Positions 41,055-50,264 of a stretch of DNA of 64,000 bases are shown here, piece after piece; the first letter of the stretch is position 1, and every line of letters starts with the position of its first letter. Under the pieces are notes generated by a model. It worked only from the letters and a program-made list of their open reading frames with translations. It was not told where the DNA came from and made no database searches. The position numbers and the translations under genes are program-made. This stretch comes from Nibribacter koreensis (GTDB taxonomy: Bacteria; Bacteroidota; Bacteroidia; Cytophagales; Hymenobacteraceae): assembly GCF_039541795.1 (NCBI RefSeq), contig NZ_BAABGX010000002.1:1240001-1304000 (forward strand), in the 5' to 3' direction.

Positions 41055-43982
41055 TTATTTATCGGCGTTCACAGGTACGGCCGTGGTGTTGGTAACCGGC
41101 GGCTGACCCGGCGTGGGCGTGGTGATGGCGGGCTCTTCAATCAGCTCCAAACCATACTCTTTGCCTTTCACCAGCGTAGGTACGCCTTTCTTCATCCAGG
41201 CGGGTTCTGGCGCGCCTTTCAGGTAATGGTCAAAGAACTGCGACAGACGCACGGACAGGTCTTTGCGGTTCTTGCGTTGCATCAGGTTGTGGGCCTCGCC
41301 GTTGTAGACCAGCATCCAAACCGGTTTCTCCAGACGGCGCAACGCCATGAAGAACTCAATGCCCTGGTACCACGGAACGGCGCCGTCATTGTCATTGTGC
41401 ATAATCATTAAAGGCGTCTCTACCTTTGGTGCGAAGAACAGGGGTGAGTTCTCAATATACTGCATAGGCTTCTCCCAAAGGGTACCGCCAATGCGGCTCT
41501 GCGTGCGCTCATACTGGAACTGACGGCTCATGCCGCTTTCCCATCTAATACCACCGTAGGCGCTGGTCATGTTGCTCACCGGTGCGCCGGCCATGGCCGC
41601 TTTGAACAGGTTGGTACGTGTCACCAAATACGCAATCTGGTAACCGCCCCAGCTCTGCCCTTGCAAGGCCATGTTCTTCTCATCTACAAAGCCTTTGGCC
41701 ACCAGGCTCTGCACGCCCGGAATGATGGAGTTATAGGCGCTCTCGCCTGGGTAGCCGTCTTTGTAGACAATATCTGGCACAAACACCAGATACCCTTGGC
41801 TCACGAACAACGGAATGTTGATGGTAGAGGCGCTTGGAGCTGGCTGGCGGTAGTTGTGCAGGGTCTCAGAGGTGCGCTCATAGAAGTACACCAGCATCGG
41901 GTACTTCTTGTTGGGGTCAAAATTGTCTGGCTTGAACAAAAGGCCTTCTAACGGAATGTTGTCATTAGAGCGCCAGTTCACCAGTTCCACGTTGCCCCAG
42001 GCGTATTCATTCTGCTGAGGGTTGGCGTCGCTCACTTTCTGCGGAGCGTTGAAGCTGGTGGTAGTTACCCACACGTCCGGGAACTCACGGTAACTGCCTC
42101 TTCTAAAGATTAAGCGGTCAGCGTTCTTGGCTTTCTGCACGGCGGTGAAGGAATTAGGCTCCATCAACACTTTCTGAGGTTCTCCAGCCTTGGTCACATA
42201 ATCCGTATAAAAACCGTTGCTCTTGGTCTTCAGGTCGAAGGTCCTCAACAATAGCTTGTCTTCTGCCGGAATGGTGCGTTGCGTAGGGTTTAGGCTCACA
42301 TACCGGAACTGCAGATTGTTCTTGCGTCCGAAGCCGTCAGTTACGTTCACGGCGTTGCCTTTTCCGCTTGGGTCCAGGCGCCAGATGTCATACTGGTCAT
42401 ACACCAAGAGGTGCTCGTCTTCCTTGGTCCAGCCGGCCAAGCCGTACTCATCAGGCAAGGTAGGCATGTCATGCTGCACGTCGTAGAAAGGTGTTTTAAG
42501 GGCGCGAGTCAGGTTAATGGGAGAATTAGCTTTAACGCTCATGGCTTTCCAGGAGCTGTCGGCGGGCTCATACCAGTACAGATACTTGCCAGCAGGCGAC
42601 AATCTCGGATTACCTCTCACGGCTTTGGCGACTAGTCTTCGGCTTCCGTCTTTGAGGTTGATTAACCAGGCGTCTTGCTTAGACGGCGTGTCATAACCCA
42701 CACTCAAGAGGTAGTTCACGTTGCTGGTGCCCACGGCATAATCGGCGGTGCGGCCCGGGTTCAACGCCACTTCCGGGACTTCAAGCGTGGCCAGCTGAAT
42801 CATCTTCTTGCTCTTGAGGTCATACACCGCCAAAAAAGACCGCTTTTGCTCACGCTCCAGCTGTTTTAACTGCATCGGCTGAATGAGCGGGTCTTTGTAG
42901 GTCCAGATGTCCAGGCTTACTTTGTCTTCGTCTAGCTTGGTGGTGTCTTTCTCATACTGCGTAGGGCGCGGGAACGTTCCGAAGAACAGGCGCTCGCCCT
43001 TGTCGTCAAAGCCCAATTGCGCGTGTTCGCTCACCATCCATTTGGCCGGCATGCCTTTGTACACCGTGTCGGCTAATACTTTGGCGCGATTGTCCTTGGC
43101 AGTCCAGTGCATTAAATGGAAGTAGCGCAGGTCTTTGCCCGTGCTGTCCTTGCTGGCCACAAAGGCTAGTTGTTGACCAGTGGCATCGGTGGCTAGGTTC
43201 TTATAGCTCACTCTCCCCGTGTCTACCGCCATAGCTTTGCGGGTGGCGGTGTTGAAGGCGTGCACGCCAGCTTTGTGCAGAGAATCGGTTTCGGCTTTCA
43301 CGAAGAAGAGCGTACTGCCTTTGCTAGAGAACAGATAGTCCGTTACGCGGTCAAACCGGAACTCTTGGCCGGTGGGCAAATGACGTAGTACCAGTTCGGT
43401 AGGATCTTGTTTATTGGCGCCTGTGGCGGGCTTAGGTGCTGGTTTCGCGGCAGGCTTGGCCGGGGCTTTGCCTTTTGCAGTGTCTTTGGGGGCTTTGGAT
43501 GCCAAGGGAGCTTCCAGGTGATAGGCCAGCCACTCGCCGTTCTGCTTGGGCAGTTTATAGGTCTTCACGCGGGCCACGTATTGGGTGTTGCCTTTGCTCA
43601 GGTCATGAATGGCCAGGGAGTCTTTGGGCATCTCCTCGGGCTTCTTCTTTTTGAGCTTGGCTTGGCGGGTGGCGGCAAACGCGGGCTTTATCTGGAAGAC
43701 GGCAAACCGGCTGTCTGTGGTAAATGCGCTTCTGTAGCCTCGGGCAAACTGCTTGGACGCGTTGGCCTGGGTCAAGTCGCGTAGGTACAATAGGCCGTCG
43801 CCTTCCTGTGGGTTTATGCCGTAGAGCAAGAACTTCCCGTCTGCGGAAAGGGAGTCGCTGTCAATGGTTTTCCAGGAGTCATAGACGTCATGGGTCAGGG
43901 GCTTTTTAGTGACGGACTGCGCTTGCACGGTCATGGCACCAGCCCCTAGTACCAGCCCTATGAGGAGAGAAGGTAGTTTCAT
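41055..43982 (-). CDS. S9 family prolyl-oligopeptidase-like serine peptidase
   Basis: 975 residues with a signal peptide (LLIGLVLGAGAMTVQA). A long beta-propeller region with a Lys/Pro/Ala linker (TAKGKAPAKPAAKPAPKPA) precedes the alpha/beta-hydrolase domain. The catalytic Ser is in LQGQSWGGYQIAYL, the Asp in MIMHNDNDGAVPWYQG and the His in VYNGEAHNLMQRKNR. It probably degrades peptides in the periplasm. The C-terminus ends in a Pro/Thr/Val tail with no recognisable sorting domain. P38 copy 21 lies 2 nt past the stop. Confidence 0.93.
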   Translation of the reverse strand: MKLPSLLIGLVLGAGAMTVQAQSVTKKPLTHDVYDSWKTIDSDSLSADGKFLLYGINPQEGDGLLYLRDLTQANASKQFARGYRSAFTTDSRFAVFQIKPAFAATRQAKLKKKKPEEMPKDSLAIHDLSKGNTQYVARVKTYKLPKQNGEWLAYHLEAPLASKAPKDTAKGKAPAKPAAKPAPKPATGANKQDPTELVLRHLPTGQEFRFDRVTDYLFSSKGSTLFFVKAETDSLHKAGVHAFNTATRKAMAVDTGRVSYKNLATDATGQQLAFVASKDSTGKDLRYFHLMHWTAKDNRAKVLADTVYKGMPAKWMVSEHAQLGFDDKGERLFFGTFPRPTQYEKDTTKLDEDKVSLDIWTYKDPLIQPMQLKQLEREQKRSFLAVYDLKSKKMIQLATLEVPEVALNPGRTADYAVGTSNVNYLLSVGYDTPSKQDAWLINLKDGSRRLVAKAVRGNPRLSPAGKYLYWYEPADSSWKAMSVKANSPINLTRALKTPFYDVQHDMPTLPDEYGLAGWTKEDEHLLVYDQYDIWRLDPSGKGNAVNVTDGFGRKNNLQFRYVSLNPTQRTIPAEDKLLLRTFDLKTKSNGFYTDYVTKAGEPQKVLMEPNSFTAVQKAKNADRLIFRRGSYREFPDVWVTTTSFNAPQKVSDANPQQNEYAWGNVELVNWRSNDNIPLEGLLFKPDNFDPNKKYPMLVYFYERTSETLHNYRQPAPSASTINIPLFVSQGYLVFVPDIVYKDGYPGESAYNSIIPGVQSLVAKGFVDEKNMALQGQSWGGYQIAYLVTRTNLFKAAMAGAPVSNMTSAYGGIRWESGMSRQFQYERTQSRIGGTLWEKPMQYIENSPLFFAPKVETPLMIMHNDNDGAVPWYQGIEFFMALRRLEKPVWMLVYNGEAHNLMQRKNRKDLSVRLSQFFDHYLKGAPEPAWMKKGVPTLVKGKEYGLELIEEPAITTPTPGQPPVTNTTAVPVNADK

Positions 43983-44080
43983 ATAAAGTTGTTTGTAGGT
44001 AGTGTGGTTGGGAAAGGAGAAAGATACGGGTTTTGCGCCGGAGAATTAAATGTATCTACAGGTGGCTAGAGAGTTAGCTT

Positions 44081-44118
44081 CGTTTTTAGCCTGATTTCCA
44101 GAAAACAGCCCAAAAATG
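44081..44118. repeat. P38 palindrome copy 22
   Basis: 38 nt, CGTTTTTAGCCTGATTTC left arm, CA core, with pairing extended by flanking TAGCTT/AAGCTA. It lies about 100 nt upstream of the S9 peptidase gene. Confidence 0.92.
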
Positions 44119-44249
44119 AAGCTAGCTACCTTGTTGGTTGCTGATTGATAGTTGTTAAAGCACTTCAACAAGCACGCCGTTGTTGATGTTCTCACCAACG
44201 ACTTAAACTGCCTTTCAAACTGTATTGCTTTCTGCCACGGCCCGGTTGC

Positions 44250-44600
44250 ACGCATTTAGCTATCCCTGAGAAAGACTGCTTCTTCCGGTGCCCTTATGCC
44301 CTTTGTTGCATTATTGCCGCTAAGCGCTCGCGGCCGCGGGGCCCCGTCTTCCCGCCTCGCGCTGTACCAGCTTGCCTCTTTTGCATGGTTCCTCTTATGG
44401 CTCTTGAACCTGCTTTGCTCTGTCGTGACCGCTGACCGGTTCAGAGGCGGCAACCTGCTTAGGCGACTCGCCGGAAAGACTGGATATCGTGCTAGTAGCA
44501 AAGGCTTCTACTCCGCGCAGATTCCCCCTTGAGGGTTGCCCAAACGAGAGTTTGAGGCACCGAGCGCAGCTCTAAGGGGGGTGTTTACACCTGCAGATGA
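44250..44600. repeat. GC-rich non-coding element ending in a CCCCCTTGAG/CTCTAAGGGGG hairpin
   Basis: This stretch is clearly richer in GC than its surroundings (for example GCTCGCGGCCGCGGGGCCCC near 44325). At its right end, CCCCCTTGAG (44524-44533) pairs with CTCTAAGGGGG (44570-44580) around an inner CAAAC gaga GTTTG. Overlapping ORFs of 78-81 codons on both strands have compositions typical of non-coding GC-rich DNA. The full gene-free interval is 43983-44809, which also holds P38 copies 22 and 23. Confidence 0.55.
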
Positions 44601-44642
44601 ACCAATCACCGATCAACAAATAGCAATCAACAACCAGCAATT

Positions 44643-44680
44643 CGTTTTTGACCTGTTTTCCAAGAAATAGCCTAAAAACG
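44643..44680. repeat. P38 palindrome copy 23
   Basis: 38 nt, CGTTTTTGACCTGTTTTC left arm, right arm AAATAGCCTAAAAACG. It lies 129 nt beyond the histidine kinase stop. Confidence 0.88.
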
Positions 44681-44809
44681 GCAGACTGCCAAGTGAAGCA
44701 ATAGATGCCTCCAAGAGGTGTTGATCGGGTAAAAAAAAGGATAAGCACAGAAAAGCAAACCTGCGACTTTAGTCTACTTCATAGGGCAATCACCCTAAGT
44801 AAAAACACA

Positions 44810-46339
44810 CTATTGCTTCAGCAAAATCTCAAAGGTGGTGCCCTCCCCTTCTTGGCTGTAAATGGTAACGGTGCCGCCTACTTTGTCTACAATGCGCTTC
44901 ACTATGTGCAGGCCCAGGCCGGTGCCCTCTACGTGCGAATGGAGCCGTTTGAACATGGTGAACACTTGTGCCTGTTTCTTTTCTGGAATGCCCAAGCCAT
45001 TGTCCGTCACGGACAGGGAGATGATTCCATCTTGTTTTTGGGCTGTTTTGATGAAAACAACCGGAAAACGCTCAGAAGACCTATACTTGATGCCGTTGCT
45101 GATGAGGTTGTACAGAATGCTTTTAAAGTTGCTTTTTGAGAACACAATGTAGGGCACTTGAGAGGCGTCTACCTCTATAACGGCCTTAGACATTTTAATT
45201 TCGCTTTCAATAGAGCCTTTTATCTCCTCCACTACCTCTACCACGCTAATAGAAACCGCCTTGGACTCCATCGCCTTCTGGGACTTGATGACCTCTCCCA
45301 TGTCTGCCAGCGTCTGCTTAAACTTATCCACCGCCCCTCTTATGAGCTTGAGCGCCATCTGCACATCTGGGGTGGCCTCTACCAACTCTTCGTCCAGCAT
45401 GTTCACCAGCCCTTCAATGTTGACTATAGGCGATTTTAGGTCATGCGAGGCGGCGTAGACAAACGTGTCCAGCTCGTGGTTGGTGTGCTTTAAATCCGTG
45501 TTAATGGCCTCTACCTCCAGCAGGTGCGCCTCCATGAGCTGTTTTGCCTGCACCAACTGGGTAATGTCATTGATGATGCAGATGAGGTGAGAATGGGCGC
45601 CGCCTTTGGTGATACTGGCCAGGGAAATCTCCAGATGCCGCTCTGCGCTCTCCTCTTGCAAGCTAAACTCCTGCTTGGGTTGCAGGTGGTACTCTTGCCG
45701 TAAAAATCGCTCCGCCTGCTCTTGCAGAGGAATTGGGAAAAGCTGGGCGAAAGGTTTGTTGATTACCTCATGCTCTACCTTCTGGAACAGGTGTAAAGAA
45801 AAAGGATTGGCCGTCAAGACGGTGCCGTTGGAATGGAGCAGAATAGCGCCAATGGGTGCCTCCTCCAAGACTCGGCCCATGTATTCTGCCTTTATCTGCT
45901 GGTAGAGGTTGCCCGAGAAGTCTGTCACGGGGGTGGAGATGCTCTTTACCTGCGCGTAACTGCGGCGTTGCTTGGTTCTCTGCCGCAAATCCTCCAGAAT
46001 GGAGAGAAGCCGCTCGCCGGCCTCGTTGCTGGCCACCCGCACGGTGGTACCAATAAAAGGCGAAAACTGGATGGCCTGTTTTAGTTGGGACAGTCTTGCT
46101 TTATCTGTGAGCACCAAAATAGAAAGGTGCTTGTCCCGTCTGCAAATCTCCTGGGTGGCCTTGATGGGGTTTTCTGTCTCTTCGCCCAGCAAAAAAGCAC
46201 TGTAGTTTTCTGCGTGGGACAAGGCAGACGCCAGGTCTGCCTCCAGCACCTCTTGCAAGGCAAACGCCTGGCTGTCTGTCTGCGCTTGCAGGTAGGCCAG
46301 GGTTTCCTTCTGAAGACCTATGTAGGCGATGTTTTCCAT
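44810..46339 (-). CDS. PAS-domain sensor histidine kinase
   Basis: 509 residues, no membrane segment. The N-terminal 130 residues look like a receiver-type fold (ALSHAENYSAFLLGEE, LSILVLTDKARLSQLKQ), probably degenerate. A PAS domain follows near residues 150-265 (IGAILLHSNGTVLTANPFSLHLFQ). HisKA carries the phosphorylated His in YAASHDLKSPIVNIEGL. The HATPase has N box NLISNGIKYRSS, G1 DNGLGIPEKK and G2 GTGLGLHIV. P38 copy 24 lies within the HATPase coding region. The response regulator is not adjacent. The acyl-CoA dehydrogenase gene upstream is 13 nt away on the same strand. Confidence 0.93.
   Translation of the reverse strand: MENIAYIGLQKETLAYLQAQTDSQAFALQEVLEADLASALSHAENYSAFLLGEETENPIKATQEICRRDKHLSILVLTDKARLSQLKQAIQFSPFIGTTVRVASNEAGERLLSILEDLRQRTKQRRSYAQVKSISTPVTDFSGNLYQQIKAEYMGRVLEEAPIGAILLHSNGTVLTANPFSLHLFQKVEHEVINKPFAQLFPIPLQEQAERFLRQEYHLQPKQEFSLQEESAERHLEISLASITKGGAHSHLICIINDITQLVQAKQLMEAHLLEVEAINTDLKHTNHELDTFVYAASHDLKSPIVNIEGLVNMLDEELVEATPDVQMALKLIRGAVDKFKQTLADMGEVIKSQKAMESKAVSISVVEVVEEIKGSIESEIKMSKAVIEVDASQVPYIVFSKSNFKSILYNLISNGIKYRSSERFPVVFIKTAQKQDGIISLSVTDNGLGIPEKKQAQVFTMFKRLHSHVEGTGLGLHIVKRIVDKVGGTVTIYSQEGEGTTFEILLKQ
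45033..45070. repeat. P38-like sequence inside the histidine kinase gene (copy 24)
   Basis: 38 nt from TGTTTTTGGGCTGTTTTG to the closing AAAACG, same length and spacing as intergenic copies. On the coding strand it codes for RFPVVFIKTAQKQ between the N box and G1 box. Length of that loop is normal for the family, so it may be convergence rather than insertion. Confidence 0.6.
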
Positions 46340-46352
46340 ATAGAGGCCCGGC

Positions 46353-47507
46353 CTAGCTATCTAAGATGGGTTGCTCCAGGATGGCTCTTCCCAGCCAAGT
46401 GTAGAGGATGTCTGTGGTGGGCGCCATTACATGCGAGGCCCGAGCGTCGCGCAACAGCATTTCCAGCCTGGAATTCTCACGGTAGGCAATGCCTCCGGCA
46501 AGGGTCATGGCCTCATTCACCACGTCAACGCAACAATGGGCCACTTCGGCCTTAGCCGAGAGGATGGCCAGAACGGCCTCTGGGTCGCCTTGGTCGCCTT
46601 GCTGGGCGGCGTGGTAAATAAGCCGTCTGGTGCGCTCAATCTTGGCCCACAGGGTGCCCATGCGGTGCTGGATGAGCGCCACCTGGCTCAGAGAATCGCC
46701 GCTGTGGTGGTAGCTCCGTTGCAAGAGATGTTGTTTTACTTCATTGAAAGCCGCCTGGGCAATGCCTAGATAGGTACCAGACATGGCCGTCAGGAAAAAA
46801 GGCGCCACCACCTGGAATACGTACCACATCTGGTCGTTTCGGGCTCCCAGCAGACGGCTTGCCGGCAAGGTCACCCCTTGCAACTGCAGACTTCGCGAAG
46901 AGTTGCCCCGCATGCCAATTCCCTGCCAGGGCTGCCCCCAGGTAAGGCCTTCGGCGTCCTTGTCTACCACCACGCAGGAGAACTCATGGGTAGAGGCGGT
47001 GGGCTCCACGCCCATGGTGGAAATCACATAAGAGTCTGCCTGTCCGCCGTTGGTCACAAAGGTTTTGGCGCCGTTCACTATATAGGCGTCATCGTCTACA
47101 GACAGCAACTGCGTCTGCGGAAAATAGAAGTGCGCGCCCGTACCCGGCTCACTCAGAGCCAGGGTAGTCAGGTGCTCGCCGGCGGCAATGGGTTCTAAGA
47201 ATTCTTTCTTTTGCTGAGGCGTGGCCTTGGCGGCAATCACGGCAGAAGCCACGTGGTGCATGCCAAAACACAAAGCTGTAGAGCCAGAGGCTTCTCCAAT
47301 GATCTCACAGCTCTTGGCCAGGGCATACAGCCCCTGTCCCAGCCCACCCGACTCTTTGGGCACCACCATCCCCATGAGCCGCTCAGCCTGAAAAAGGCGC
47401 ATGCTTTTCTCTGGCCATCTGGCCTCTCTGTCTATTATTGAAGACTCTTCCCGTACTGTGCTCTCTGTTATCTCTTTGACAAGATCCAGGATATCCTCAA
47501 GTTGCAT
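46353..47507 (-). CDS. Acyl-CoA dehydrogenase family protein
   Basis: 384 residues. Typical regions: LFQAERLMGMVVPKESGGLGQG, CFGMHHVASAVI, LALSEPGTGAHFYFPQTQL, VNGAKTFVTNGGQADSYVIST, QGIGMRGNSSRSLQLQGVTLP and AGGIAYRENSRLEMLLRDARASHVMAPTTDILYTWLG. The end lacks the Glu of the IYEGTxEI motif seen in the enzyme at 19047. That makes its position in fatty-acid oxidation uncertain; flavin monooxygenase-like relatives exist. It is 13 nt upstream of the histidine kinase gene on the same strand. Confidence 0.87.
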   Translation of the reverse strand: MQLEDILDLVKEITESTVREESSIIDREARWPEKSMRLFQAERLMGMVVPKESGGLGQGLYALAKSCEIIGEASGSTALCFGMHHVASAVIAAKATPQQKKEFLEPIAAGEHLTTLALSEPGTGAHFYFPQTQLLSVDDDAYIVNGAKTFVTNGGQADSYVISTMGVEPTASTHEFSCVVVDKDAEGLTWGQPWQGIGMRGNSSRSLQLQGVTLPASRLLGARNDQMWYVFQVVAPFFLTAMSGTYLGIAQAAFNEVKQHLLQRSYHHSGDSLSQVALIQHRMGTLWAKIERTRRLIYHAAQQGDQGDPEAVLAILSAKAEVAHCCVDVVNEAMTLAGGIAYRENSRLEMLLRDARASHVMAPTTDILYTWLGRAILEQPILDS

Positions 47508-47638
47508 GTAGTCTTTTTAAAATATAGCTGAGCGCCAACGGCTTTAACGGATAACCAGGAGAGACGGCCACTTCTGCAAATTAAACCCAGAAGAATCTAA
47601 AGCCAATAGTAGATCAAGAAAGGTGAATAAAGCACCAC

Positions 47639-47676
47639 CGTTTTTGGCCTGTTTCCCAGAAAATAGCCTAAAAACG
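47639..47676. repeat. P38 palindrome copy 25
   Basis: 38 nt, CGTTTTTGGCCTGTTTCC left arm, CA core. It starts 4 nt past the recJ stop. Confidence 0.92.
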
Positions 47677-47680
47677 AACG

Positions 47681-49393
47681 TTAAGATGAGAACCGAATGT
47701 CTTTGATGCGTAACTGCAACGTCACGTTGCCACGGTACACGTTCTCCTCAATGCTGTAGCACACGTCAAACGGGATACCTTTTTGAATAAGTGGGTAGAA
47801 CTCGGCCATCCCGAACGCGATGGCGTCAAAGGAAATGTCTCCGTCTTGGGTAAGACGAAGTTTAAGATGGGTATCCCCTACCACGCGTACAGAGCCGGTG
47901 TCATAGACGCAGGTGCTCATGAACACCGGCGACATGTTGCCCGGCCCGAACGGCTCCATCTGCTTGAGCACTCTAAAGAAGTTGGGCTTGATTTGATGGA
48001 ACTCCAAGGGCAGGTCAATCTCTACCATGGGCACCAGTTGCTCGTCTAGGATGGTGTTGGCCACAATCTCTTCAAAGCGCGCTCTAAAGGCCGGAACATT
48101 CTCCACGGGCATGGTCAGGCCGGCGGCGTACATGTGCCCGCCAAACTGGTCTAAGAGGTCAGAACAGGCCAAGATGGCCTGGTGCACGTCAAAGCCGTGC
48201 ACCGAGCGGGCAGAACCGGTGGCCTTGCCGTGAGATTCAGTTAGGATGATGGTGGGGCGGTAGTATTTCTCAATGCATCGGGAGGCCACAATCCCTACCA
48301 CGCCTTTGTGCCAGCTGTCTTTGAACAGGACCGTAGAGCGGGCGTTGCGCAGAAAATCATCCTGCTCAATCATCTGCAAGGCCTCTTTGGTGATGCTGGT
48401 GTCATGCCCGCGCCGCTCAGAGTTGGAGAGGTTGATGTTGGCGGCCATGTCAAAGGCTTCTTCCTTGGTCTTGGCCAAGAGCATGGCTACTGATCGTTTG
48501 GCATCGCCCATGCGGCCGGCGGCGTTGATGCGCGGCGCAAACCCGAACACAATCTGCGTGATGTCCAGCTCTGAACGCAAACCAGCCAGTTCTTTCAAAG
48601 CCTCTAAGCCGGGGCGCAACAGCCGGCCGCTGTTCATGCGTTGCAAGCCGTGGTAGGCCAGAATGCGGTTCTCACCCGTGATGGGCACAATGTCAGCGGC
48701 GATGCTCACTACCACCAAGTCTAGTAATTGATACAGCGGCTCCAGGTCAAAGCCCTGCTGAAGGCAGAAGGCCTGCATGAACTTGAAGCCCACGCCGCAA
48801 CCGGCCAGCTCTTTGTACGGGTACGGGCAGTCTGCTCGCTTAGCGTCTAAGACAGCCACCGCGTCGGGGAGCATGTCATCGGGTAGGTGGTGGTCGCAGA
48901 TGATGAAGTCAATGCCTTTCTCATTGGCGTAGGCGATCTTGTCAATGGACTTGACGCCACAGTCCAAAGAGATAATCAGACTAAAACCATTCTCCTGCGC
49001 CCAGTCAATGCCCTGGAAGGAGATGCCGTAGCCTTCGGCGTAGCGGTCTGGAATGTAATACTGGATGTTGTCTCTGAAAAACGGCTGAAGAAAGCTGAAG
49101 ACCAGTGCCACCGAGGTGGTTCCGTCCACGTCATAGTCGCCGTAAATGAGGATGCGTTCCTGGCGGTGCAGGGCATCTACCAAGCGGTTGACGGCCTTGT
49201 CCATGTCCTTGAGCAGGAACGGGTCGTGCAGATCTTCCAGAGACGGCCTAAAGAAGGAACGGGCCTCCTCAAAGGTACAGATGCCGCGCTGACAGAGAAT
49301 GGCCGCCAGAGGCAAACCAATCTTCAGGCTGTCGCTCAAATTCTGTACTTTTACGGCGTCTGGCACCTCCTTTACTACCCATCTCTTCTGCAT
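47681..49393 (-). CDS. recJ: Single-stranded-DNA-specific exonuclease
   Basis: 570 residues. DHH-family motifs: LIYGDYDVDGTTSVALVFSF, ISLDCGVKSID, FIICDHHLP (DHH) and GCGVGFKF. DHHA1 motifs: GRMGDAKRSVAMLL, GVVGIVASRCIEKYYRPTIIL and GGHMYAAGLTM (GGH). It degrades 5'-ended single strands in recombination and mismatch repair, with Mn or Mg bound by the Asp/His set. Starts MQKRWVVKEVPDAVKVQNL. Confidence 0.97.
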   Translation of the reverse strand: MQKRWVVKEVPDAVKVQNLSDSLKIGLPLAAILCQRGICTFEEARSFFRPSLEDLHDPFLLKDMDKAVNRLVDALHRQERILIYGDYDVDGTTSVALVFSFLQPFFRDNIQYYIPDRYAEGYGISFQGIDWAQENGFSLIISLDCGVKSIDKIAYANEKGIDFIICDHHLPDDMLPDAVAVLDAKRADCPYPYKELAGCGVGFKFMQAFCLQQGFDLEPLYQLLDLVVVSIAADIVPITGENRILAYHGLQRMNSGRLLRPGLEALKELAGLRSELDITQIVFGFAPRINAAGRMGDAKRSVAMLLAKTKEEAFDMAANINLSNSERRGHDTSITKEALQMIEQDDFLRNARSTVLFKDSWHKGVVGIVASRCIEKYYRPTIILTESHGKATGSARSVHGFDVHQAILACSDLLDQFGGHMYAAGLTMPVENVPAFRARFEEIVANTILDEQLVPMVEIDLPLEFHQIKPNFFRVLKQMEPFGPGNMSPVFMSTCVYDTGSVRVVGDTHLKLRLTQDGDISFDAIAFGMAEFYPLIQKGIPFDVCYSIEENVYRGNVTLQLRIKDIRFSS

Positions 49394-49518
49394 TGGTGTG
49401 TGGCTGCGGCGTTAAATGTATTGGACAAGCGGGCGCAAAAATAACGAATTCATCTGGCACTGTTGCGCCCCGCCCGCTGTTAGAAATCCTGAAACCCCTT
49501 TTTTAATTCCTGACTTCC

Positions 49519-49632
49519 GTGAAAAACCTGAAAGAATTTTACCACAAGTACAAAGCCTACGGTCTGGTAGACGCTCTCATGTACCTCTCCTTCTTCCTGT
49601 TCCTGGGGTTGCTGTTCCTTTTCTTCGCATAA
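49519..49632 (+). CDS. Small single-pass membrane protein (37 residues)
   Basis: GTG at 49519 opens a frame reading VKNLKEFYHKYKAYGLVDAL and then a hydrophobic helix (MYLSFFLFLGLLFLFFA) ending in TAA at 49632. The amphipathic basic head followed by a 17-residue hydrophobic helix looks like a genuine small membrane protein. There is no better ATG start. It lies between recJ (divergent) and the PH-domain gene. Too short for function assignment. Confidence 0.65.
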   Translation: MKNLKEFYHKYKAYGLVDALMYLSFFLFLGLLFLFFA

Positions 49633-49642
49633 GAGCACAGAC

Positions 49643-49680
49643 CGTTTTTGGGCTGTTTTGCCGGAATCAGGCCAAAAACG
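49643..49680. repeat. P38 palindrome copy 26
   Basis: 38 nt, CGTTTTTGGGCTGTTTTG left arm. It lies 10 nt after the stop of the 37-residue gene and 55 nt before the PH-domain start. Confidence 0.9.
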
Positions 49681-49735
49681 AAGTCCTCTGCAGAAGCTAC
49701 TTGATTTTATGGGGAGACTGTTTGTAACTTCCTGT

Positions 49736-50176
49736 ATGATAACAGCCCGTGTCTTCCCTTCTGCTAAAAACTTCTGGATTGGCTTGGTCTTCGGGGGTAC
49801 GTTTCTGTTGCTGACCGGCTTGACCGCCTGGGAATTCTACACCACTGAAATCACCACTGGTCAGATCATCCGGTCTGTACTCACCCTGGCAGTGCAGGGC
49901 TTGTTGCTTTGGTTCTGGTTTGAGACCAAGTACGCCATCATTGAAGGCTCCATTCTTACCTACCGGTCTGGCCCTCTCCACGGCCAAATAGACATCCATT
50001 CCATTACCCGCGTAAAACTAAAAGAACGGCTTTGGTCAGGACTAAGACCGGCGCTGGGACTGCATGGGCTAGTAATCTATTACAACAAATGGGATGAGAT
50101 TTACCTTTCGCCGGCAGATAAGGAAGCGTTTGTGAAGGCTTTGCAAGAGGTGAACCCGCAGATTGTGGTTGAGTAG
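49736..50176 (+). CDS. PH-like-domain membrane protein
   Basis: 146 residues from the ATG at 49736 (MITARVFPSAKNFWIG); a longer frame from 49658 starts inside P38 copy 26, and an ATG at 49709 is possible. Two membrane helices (IGLVFGGTFLLLTGLTAW and SVLTLAVQGLLLWFWF) precede a bacterial PH-like domain: TKYAIIEGSILTYRSGPLHGQIDIHSITRVK, GLVIYYNKWDEIYLSPADKEAFVKALQEVNP. Related proteins are membrane-linked with unclear function. The upstream partner could be the 37-residue protein at 49519. Confidence 0.75.
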   Translation: MITARVFPSAKNFWIGLVFGGTFLLLTGLTAWEFYTTEITTGQIIRSVLTLAVQGLLLWFWFETKYAIIEGSILTYRSGPLHGQIDIHSITRVKLKERLWSGLRPALGLHGLVIYYNKWDEIYLSPADKEAFVKALQEVNPQIVVE

Positions 50177-50215
50177 TCTGGTGGCCTGAAGGCAAACAAG
50201 ACGCCTCATTACTCC

Positions 50216-50253
50216 CGTTTTTAGCCTGTTTCCTGAGAATTAGCCCAAAAATA
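50216..50253. repeat. P38 palindrome copy 27
   Basis: 38 nt, CGTTTTTAGCCTGTTTCC left arm, right arm partly decayed (GAATTAGCCCAAAAATA). It lies 11 nt past the TPR gene stop. Confidence 0.85.
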
Positions 50254-50264
50254 GTTTCTGACCC

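Noticed and set aside
44256..44532. Overlapping 78-81 codon ORFs in the GC-rich element
   Set aside because: Both strands are open merely because of high GC content; neither looks like a folded protein.
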